DNA from: Leptofilum sp050292445
GTDB lineage: Bacteria; Chloroflexota; Anaerolineae; Promineifilales; Promineifilaceae
Direction of reading: 5' to 3'
Length of the DNA stretch: 19,032 nucleotides
Assembly (NCBI GenBank): GCA_050292445.1
Contig: JBNKLQ010000103.1
Span: 1 to 19,032 of the forward strand
The notes beneath the pieces were generated by a model. That model was not told where the DNA came from. It did no database searches and saw nothing but the letters and a program-made list of their open reading frames with translations. How positions within the stretch are numbered: position 1 is the stretch's first letter; every line of letters begins with the position of its first letter. This document shows, one piece after another, positions 15,057-19,032 of the stretch. The position numbers were made by a program, and so were the translations under genes.

Positions 15057-15800
15057 ATGAAACAAGATGTGGTACAGCAAAATGAATCGTCGCACGGCTT
15101 GTCCTGGCAAGATATGGCTGGGGGGACGCTGCTTATTGTGGGACTGGTCTTTACGGCCGTTAATCTGCTAGGGATTGGACAGTTCGAAAACTGGTGGAGT
15201 GGGTTCATCCTGCTGCCAGCGATTTTGTTTTTCGGGCTGGGGCGGACGATGTGGTCCGGAAACGGCCGTTTCGCTTTTCTGCCCCGGCTTAGCACTGGCT
15301 TGGGGTTGATCATAGCAACAACTGCCTTTATGTTCCTGTTTGGCCTGAACTGGGAAGTGTGGTGGCCGTTGATGATCGTGATGCCGGGTGTGGCCTTCTG
15401 GATGTTGGGTGGTACGAGGAGTAGTGTGGGGGTGACGGCCGTTCTTCGTCTGGGCCGCTGGCTTGGCTTTATGATGCTCTTATTGGGCTTTACGTTTCTG
15501 GCTGATCAGCTCAATCTCGTTGACCTACAAGCTATGTTTGGCAGCTTCCATTGGTGGGGCTTCTTCATCTTTATTCCCGGCATTGGCGCGTTTGTAGAAG
15601 GCTTGCGCGTCATGCGTCAATCAACCTGGGCCTCCATGAGCTTGCTCTTTGTCGGCGTCTGGATTGTTAGCAGTGGGTTGATGGAAATATTTGCCCCAAA
15701 CTGGCAATCGTGGCAAGGTATGGTGGGCATTGGCCTGATTGGAACTGGTTTGCTGAGTCGGGGCTGGCTCTTCATCCACCCAGGCACTGATTCAGACTAG
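15057..15800 (+). CDS. Polytopic membrane protein, DUF5668/LiaF-like
   Basis: A 247-residue protein with about seven or eight membrane segments and a short polar N-terminus. I chose ATG 15057 over an in-frame GTG at 15045 because GGAGG sits 5 nt before the ATG. It has an internal repeat: Trp-Trp followed by a hydrophobic run ending in Pro, seen as WWSGFILLPA (46-55), WWPLMIVMPG (102-111) and WWGFFIFIPG (166-175), with a weaker fourth around 215. This Trp...Pro/Gly pattern is typical of the membrane part of LiaF/DUF5668 proteins, which in some bacteria take part in envelope-stress sensing. The function here is not known. It is followed by a hairpin repeat and then the Ser/Thr kinase on the same strand. 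It carries three ACGGCCGT copies in 290 bp (15153, 15262, 15435). Confidence 0.8.
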   Translation: MKQDVVQQNESSHGLSWQDMAGGTLLIVGLVFTAVNLLGIGQFENWWSGFILLPAILFFGLGRTMWSGNGRFAFLPRLSTGLGLIIATTAFMFLFGLNWEVWWPLMIVMPGVAFWMLGGTRSSVGVTAVLRLGRWLGFMMLLLGFTFLADQLNLVDLQAMFGSFHWWGFFIFIPGIGAFVEGLRVMRQSTWASMSLLFVGVWIVSSGLMEIFAPNWQSWQGMVGIGLIGTGLLSRGWLFIHPGTDSD

Positions 15801-15838
15801 AGATTCTTTTATTAGACATTGTCGGTATTAACTTTATG

Positions 15839-15898
15839 TCACGCAAAGCCGCTAAGGCGCAAAGATTCTTCCCTTGGCGACTTTGCGGCTTAGCGTGA
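15839..15898. repeat. Long hairpin repeat between membrane protein and kinase genes
   Basis: TCACGCAAAGCCGCTAAG (15839-15856) pairs with CTTTGCGGCTTAGCGTGA (15881-15898) as 18-bp arms with two mismatches and a 24-nt spacer. It is not followed by a T run, so it is not a standard terminator. It resembles dispersed intergenic palindromes seen in many environmental bacteria, and it may also stabilise or attenuate the transcript entering the kinase gene. Confidence 0.6.
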
Positions 15899-15940
15899 GA
15901 TTTCTTAGTTTTAATGATCTCTTTCTTGTAAGGGGAAACT

Positions 15941-17464
15941 GTGACGCGTACATCGTTGTCTGGGCAAAACTTAGGGAAATATCGCGTTTTGGAACCGTTG
16001 GGCAGCGGCGGTATGGCCCGCGTTTATCGTGGTTACCATCCGCAGCTGGATCGCTTCGTGGCGATTAAAGTGCTGCGTTCTGATCTGGTAGAAGACGAAA
16101 TGTTTTTGACCCGTTTTCGCCACGAGGCGCAGGCCGTGGCCGCCCTGCGCCATCCCAATATCATCCAGGTACATGATTTTGACGTCGAGGACGGCATCTA
16201 TTTCATGGTTATGGAATTGCTGGATGGCGATACACTGCACACCCGCCTCAATGATTATCGCGTGCGTGATGAGCAGATGCCCTGGGGGGAAATGGTGCGT
16301 ATTTTGCTGGATGTGCTGGATGGGCTGACGTATGCTCACCAGGAAGGTATGATCCATCGGGATATTAAACCAGCTAACATTTTGCTGACGCGGCGCGGCC
16401 AGGCGGTGCTGGCCGATTTTGGCATTGCCCAAATTGTGGGGGGAACCCGGCATACGGTTTCTGGGGCGCTGCTGGGCACGCTCAACTACATGGCCCCCGA
16501 ACAAGGCTTGGAAGGCGTCAGTGATGTGCGCAGCGATTTGTATTCGCTGGGGGTTGTGCTTTACGAGATGCTCACCCGCCGTCCGCCATTTGATGCCGAT
16601 ACGCCGCTGGCCATTTTGCTGAAGCATGTGAATGATCCGCTGCCGCTGCCTACAGAACTCAACTCCGACGTGCCTGCACCCCTGGAACGAATTGTTTTAA
16701 AAGCAATGGCTAAAGAGCGAGACGGCCGTTTCCAATCCGGTACAGAAATGGCAGAAGCATTAAAAACGGCTGCTGCCCAGGCCCAAATTGCGCTGCCTGC
16801 ACACATTTCGCTGCCGCTCTCCTTTTCTACGAGCGAAGCGCCTAGTGACTCAGTGGCGGTGTTTTCCGGCACGGCCCGGGCTAAGTTGGCGGATGTAGAA
16901 TTTGCGGCGCAAGATACGGCCGCAACCACCAGTGAGGCAATCGCCGCTGACCTGGCTGCCTTAAAAGCGCAAGAGCTACCTGTTACGGAGCTGCCTGCGG
17001 CGTCTACGGCCGTTTCCAATGAAGAGCAACCATCTGCGGGGCGTACCATTGCCAGTGGGGCAGGTGTCATCCTCTTGTTCAACATGTTGATCATCATGTT
17101 TTCTGGGCGGTCTGGGTCCTCGTGGTTCTTTGCCGCAGGCTGGCCCATTGAGCTAATGTTAGTGGGCATTGCCTTTTGCCTGGCCATGATCAACCATCGC
17201 AAGTTCTGGCTCATGATTCCGGCAGGCCTGCTGTTAGGTGAGGGTGTTTTGTTAAGTTATTATGCTCTCTCCGACCGGTGGGAGGATTGGGTGTTTTTGT
17301 GGCCGCTGCAAGTGTTTCTGATTATGGTTGTGCTCTGGTATACCATTACCCGTGCGGTTGCCTCGGCTCAGCCTGGAGAATTGGCAGTTTTGTGGGGCCG
17401 TCGTTTGCTGCGCCTGGCGGTTGGCCTCATTTTCGTAATCCTCTTGGTTTTGATTATCCGTTGA
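15941..17464 (+). CDS. PknB-type Ser/Thr protein kinase with C-terminal membrane module
   Basis: A 507-residue kinase starting at GTG 15941, with AGGGG 5 nt upstream. The kinase domain (about 13-275) is complete: glycine loop GSGGMARV (21-28), Lys43 in VAIKVL, Glu62 of helix C, catalytic HRDIKPAN with Asp141, Lys143 and Asn146, DFG at 159-161, APE at 185-187, and DVRSDLYSLG. All residues needed for catalysis are present. An Ala-rich, probably disordered linker (about 278-365) leads to about five membrane helices (372-506) and no extracellular sensor domain. The segment around 421-460 aligns without gaps to residues 117-156 of the membrane protein at 17689-18402 (14 of 40 identical, including WLMIPA). 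The kinase therefore probably phosphorylates cytoplasmic targets from the membrane. Substrates are unknown. Confidence 0.93.
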   Translation: MTRTSLSGQNLGKYRVLEPLGSGGMARVYRGYHPQLDRFVAIKVLRSDLVEDEMFLTRFRHEAQAVAALRHPNIIQVHDFDVEDGIYFMVMELLDGDTLHTRLNDYRVRDEQMPWGEMVRILLDVLDGLTYAHQEGMIHRDIKPANILLTRRGQAVLADFGIAQIVGGTRHTVSGALLGTLNYMAPEQGLEGVSDVRSDLYSLGVVLYEMLTRRPPFDADTPLAILLKHVNDPLPLPTELNSDVPAPLERIVLKAMAKERDGRFQSGTEMAEALKTAAAQAQIALPAHISLPLSFSTSEAPSDSVAVFSGTARAKLADVEFAAQDTAATTSEAIAADLAALKAQELPVTELPAASTAVSNEEQPSAGRTIASGAGVILLFNMLIIMFSGRSGSSWFFAAGWPIELMLVGIAFCLAMINHRKFWLMIPAGLLLGEGVLLSYYALSDRWEDWVFLWPLQVFLIMVVLWYTITRAVASAQPGELAVLWGRRLLRLAVGLIFVILLVLIIR

Positions 17465-17486
17465 TAGCTAATGGTTAGCTAGCGGT
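17465..17486. repeat. Imperfect 11-bp tandem repeat after the kinase stop
   Basis: TAGCTAATGGT (17465-17475) is followed directly by TAGCTAGCGGT (17476-17486), 9 of 11 bases identical, and then TAGG. It starts at the base after the stop codon. No role can be assigned. Confidence 0.35.
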
Positions 17487-17578
17487 TAGGCACGGATACG
17501 GCCGTTCCCCTAAACTTCTTCATATAGATTAGATAACACATAAGTAAACAATCTTCACTTTGTTTGCACTTTTTGGTT

Positions 17579-17645
17579 GTCATTCCCGCGAATGCGGGAA
17601 TCCACTCAGTTGAACAAGATGGATACCCGCCTACGCGGGTATGAC
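17579..17645. repeat. REP-like double-hairpin element, copy 2
   Basis: Two perfect 8-bp-arm hairpins lie side by side: ATTCCCGC-GAAT-GCGGGAAT at 17582-17601 and ATACCCGC-CTAC-GCGGGTAT at 17623-17642. The outer ends GTCAT and ATGAC also pair, giving a cloverleaf-like inverted element of 67 bp. It lies 44 bp upstream of the ATG at 17689, in a 224-bp intergenic gap. A decayed relative sits at 6354-6417. No transposase for such elements is seen in the window. Confidence 0.75.
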
Positions 17646-17688
17646 ACTTTCTCTGGTAAGGTTAAAATCTGGTTTGAAGGAGTAAAAC

Positions 17689-18402
17689 ATGAAAAATAAA
17701 ACGGCAAATATCGGTGGTTTGTTATTAATTCTGTTGGGTGGCCTGGCTTTGCTAGATGGAACCATTTGGCCTTTACTTGGCTGGGAATTTGGTATTTGGC
17801 GTTTATGGCCTTTGCTGATTGCGGCCATTGGCTTAAGTTTTATCGCCGCTCCAATTCTTTTGCCCAAAGAGCGCAGCTTAAAATGGTTGTTTATTCCCGG
17901 ATTCCCGATCCTGGTTACTAGTTCCCTGCTACTTCTAGGCAGCGTTTTTAGAATTTGGGGGATTTGGGAACATCTCTGGCCGCTAGTGGTTCTAGGGCTG
18001 GCGGTTGGCTTCCTGGTTACGGCCGTTTTTGTACGCAATATTTGGCTCATGATTCCGGCCATCATTATTGGCATGAATGGACTCATCTTCCAATTTTGTG
18101 CGGCTACCGGCTTGTGGGATTGGTGGGCTATTCTGTGGACGCTAGAACCATTCTCCGTTGGCCTGGCTTTGCTGGTAGCCAGCGGCGGCACGCGTCCCAG
18201 ATTGATGCGGGCTGGTCTCATCGTCTGCGTGGCGGCTGTAGGCTTTTTTAGCCTGATGAGTTTTATACTGTCTGGCTGGGTGAGCGTGGTAGGGGCGGTA
18301 TTGCTTATTGTGGCTGGGGCTGGCTTGATTGCTCAAGGACGTACCCCACTGGTGTTGAAAGAAAAAGCCCCGGATGAAAAATTGGTGGATGGCTATATGT
18401 GA
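17689..18402 (+). CDS. Polytopic membrane protein, DUF5668/LiaF-like
   Basis: A 237-residue, strongly hydrophobic protein with about eight membrane segments and a short charged C-terminal tail (LKEKAPDEKLVDGYM). The ATG at 17689 has a very good GAAGGAG. The opening IGGLLLILLGGLALL followed by WRLWPLLIAAIGL (37-49) is typical of DUF5668-like membrane regions. LWPLVVLGLAVG (96-107) and WLMIPAIIIG (119-128) repeat the Trp...Pro theme. Residues 117-156 align with the membrane module of the upstream Ser/Thr kinase. It is likely an envelope protein linked to that kinase, though it may have its own promoter in the 224-bp gap. A strong terminator follows its stop by 37 nt. Function unknown. Confidence 0.8.
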   Translation: MKNKTANIGGLLLILLGGLALLDGTIWPLLGWEFGIWRLWPLLIAAIGLSFIAAPILLPKERSLKWLFIPGFPILVTSSLLLLGSVFRIWGIWEHLWPLVVLGLAVGFLVTAVFVRNIWLMIPAIIIGMNGLIFQFCAATGLWDWWAILWTLEPFSVGLALLVASGGTRPRLMRAGLIVCVAAVGFFSLMSFILSGWVSVVGAVLLIVAGAGLIAQGRTPLVLKEKAPDEKLVDGYM

Positions 18403-18439
18403 AAGTGAACGTTTTGATGTGATGTGCTTGAAAAGTGGC

Positions 18440-18472
18440 AACGGCCGTTCCATTGTGAACGGCCGTTTTTTT
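18440..18472 (+). terminator. Rho-independent terminator built from two ACGGCCGT palindromes
   Basis: AACGGCCGTT (18440-18449), an 8-nt loop (18450-18457) and a second AACGGCCGTT (18458-18467) form a perfect 10-bp GC-rich stem running into seven T residues (18466-18472). It lies 37 nt after the stop of the membrane protein gene on the same strand. Both arms are copies of the dispersed palindrome. Confidence 0.85.
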
Positions 18473-18516
18473 CCCGCAGATTACGCAGATTTGCACAAAT
18501 TGCGGGCGCAGATTTT
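18473..18516. repeat. Short intergenic repeat with three GCAGATT units
   Basis: GCAGATT occurs at 18476, 18485 and 18508, inside an imperfect inverted repeat whose ends are CCCGCA and TGCGGG. It fills much of the gap between the terminator and the convergent MOSC gene. The pattern resembles common dispersed intergenic repeats. No function can be assigned. Confidence 0.35.
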
Positions 18517-18562
18517 TCTTTGTTCCTTTCGTTTCTTTGTCTCTTTGTATTGAATATTGGAT

Positions 18563-19032
18563 CTAATATGCCTGCTCCGCTTTGATTTTCAGCTTATGCT
18601 CAATGATTTTCTTCCAGCCTGAGGCCAGTTCAGGCAAAGCCAACATCTCTTGCGCCACGGTTTCATCTGGCTCGCCCAGGGTTTGTTTGTTGATGAGCTG
18701 GATGGTGAAGATGGGATTCGGCCGTTCCATCAGTTGCAGTTCATCTCCTGCCTGCACGTTTCCTGGAGTCAGCACCCGTAAGTAAAAACCGGTGCGCTGC
18801 GATGTCAGCACCTCATTGAAAAAGTCGGGCAGCTTAAGTTTGCGTTCTTGTTTGGTGCAAGGGTAGCGCGGGGCACTGACTTGTACGACTGCTTCGCCCA
18901 CCTGGAAAATATCCCCCACAGCAAAATCAGCTTCGGTGCCGTTGGTCAAAGTCCAGTTTTCCCCAACGCTGCCGGGTCCCAACTGGGCCTCCTCACGGAA
19001 GAGCTTGTATTGGGAATTCCAAAATTCGTAAT
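18563..19032 (-). CDS. MOSC-domain protein, C-terminal part
   Basis: A partial gene, open through the right edge of the window; an apparent TTG start at 18982 is not needed because the frame continues upstream with a matching sequence (FWNSQYKLFREEAQLGPGS). The visible ~156 residues match a MOSC domain: LGPGSVGENWTL (the GEN-L/T block), FAVGDIFQVGEAVVQVSAPRYPC with the conserved Cys, then TKQERKLKLPDFFNEV and GFYLRVLTPGNVQAGDELQLMERPNP. MOSC proteins of the YiiM group handle sulfur or molybdenum-cofactor-linked chemistry such as N-hydroxylated-compound reduction. The exact reaction cannot be told here. It converges with the membrane protein gene. Any link to the molybdenum enzyme at the left edge, 18 kb away, would be speculation. 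Confidence 0.88.
   Translation of the reverse strand, partial: YEFWNSQYKLFREEAQLGPGSVGENWTLTNGTEADFAVGDIFQVGEAVVQVSAPRYPCTKQERKLKLPDFFNEVLTSQRTGFYLRVLTPGNVQAGDELQLMERPNPIFTIQLINKQTLGEPDETVAQEMLALPELASGWKKIIEHKLKIKAEQAY

Larger units (their letters stand above)
3015..18466. repeat. Dispersed octamer palindrome ACGGCCGT, 27 perfect copies
   Basis: Perfect copies start at 3015, 5401, 6205, 7030, 7672, 8157, 8866, 9273, 9580, 9827, 11281, 11455, 12351, 12805, 13309, 13513, 13991, 14923, 15153, 15262, 15435, 16722, 17006, 17498, 18019, 18441 and 18459. One-mismatch forms occur at 1003, 2886, 6139, 7255, 13051, 16916 and 18718. Twenty-two perfect copies are within genes: 16 read Thr-Ala-Val, 5 read Gly-Arg-Phe/Leu and 1 reads Arg-Pro-Ser. 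Five are intergenic. A favoured extended form is A-ACGGCCGT-T. Confidence 0.95.

Noticed and set aside
15971..17214. Two open frames above 200 residues on the minus strand of the Ser/Thr kinase gene
   Set aside because: Both are antisense shadows of a complete kinase with all catalytic motifs.

Overview
The window looks like a bacterial chromosome of moderate GC content. It is most consistent with a filamentous or multicellular-type member of the Chloroflexota. That assignment is inference, resting on three things: the mix of PATAN (DUF4388)/roadblock/MglA-type GTPase genes with hybrid kinases, a secreted multi-domain protein with Pro/Thr linkers and a DNRLRE-type domain, and several DUF5668/LiaF-like membrane proteins. 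No rRNA, tRNA, CRISPR array or intact mobile element was seen. A striking genome-style signature is the palindrome ACGGCCGT, which occurs 27 times (about 0.3 expected for a random octamer), both inside genes and between them.

Layout. (1) 1-977: 3' end of a molybdopterin-binding xanthine dehydrogenase/CO dehydrogenase-family large subunit. (2) 1226-5733: a divergent pair of phosphorelay units, namely a PAS-histidine kinase-receiver hybrid (minus) and, on the plus strand, a receiver-GAF-histidine kinase followed by an OmpR-type response regulator. (3) 10734-5730, read leftward: a tight seven-gene operon coding for a receiver-roadblock-ATPase fusion, an MglA-like small GTPase, three roadblock/LC7 proteins (one fused to a PATAN domain) and two stand-alone sensor globins. 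It converges on the plus-strand regulator with overlapping stop codons. (4) 11200-14376: a large secreted metallophosphatase-like protein. (5) 14501-14902: a decayed IS1595/ISXO2-type transposase remnant. (6) 15057-18402: two polytopic LiaF-like membrane proteins flanking a PknB-type Ser/Thr kinase whose C-terminal membrane module resembles the downstream membrane protein. (7) 18563-19032: a partial MOSC-domain protein.

How the parts may work together. The central 9 kb reads as one signalling island: heme-globin sensors and phosphorelay receivers sit beside a Ras-like GTPase and several roadblock proteins, the fold of the MglB GTPase-activating partner. The most economical inference is that redox/gas and phosphorylation inputs converge on a GTPase switch. 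The REC-roadblock-HATPase fusion would be the physical bridge between the two chemistries. What the switch controls (motility, polarity, transcription) cannot be read from this window.

Non-coding structure is rich for a region with so few gaps. It includes an 11-bp-period triple repeat ahead of the GTPase operon, an 11-bp inverted repeat bracketing a decayed REP-like element between the globin genes, a better-kept copy of that element at 17579-17645, a long hairpin at 15839-15898, and a terminator whose stem is made from two ACGGCCGT copies.
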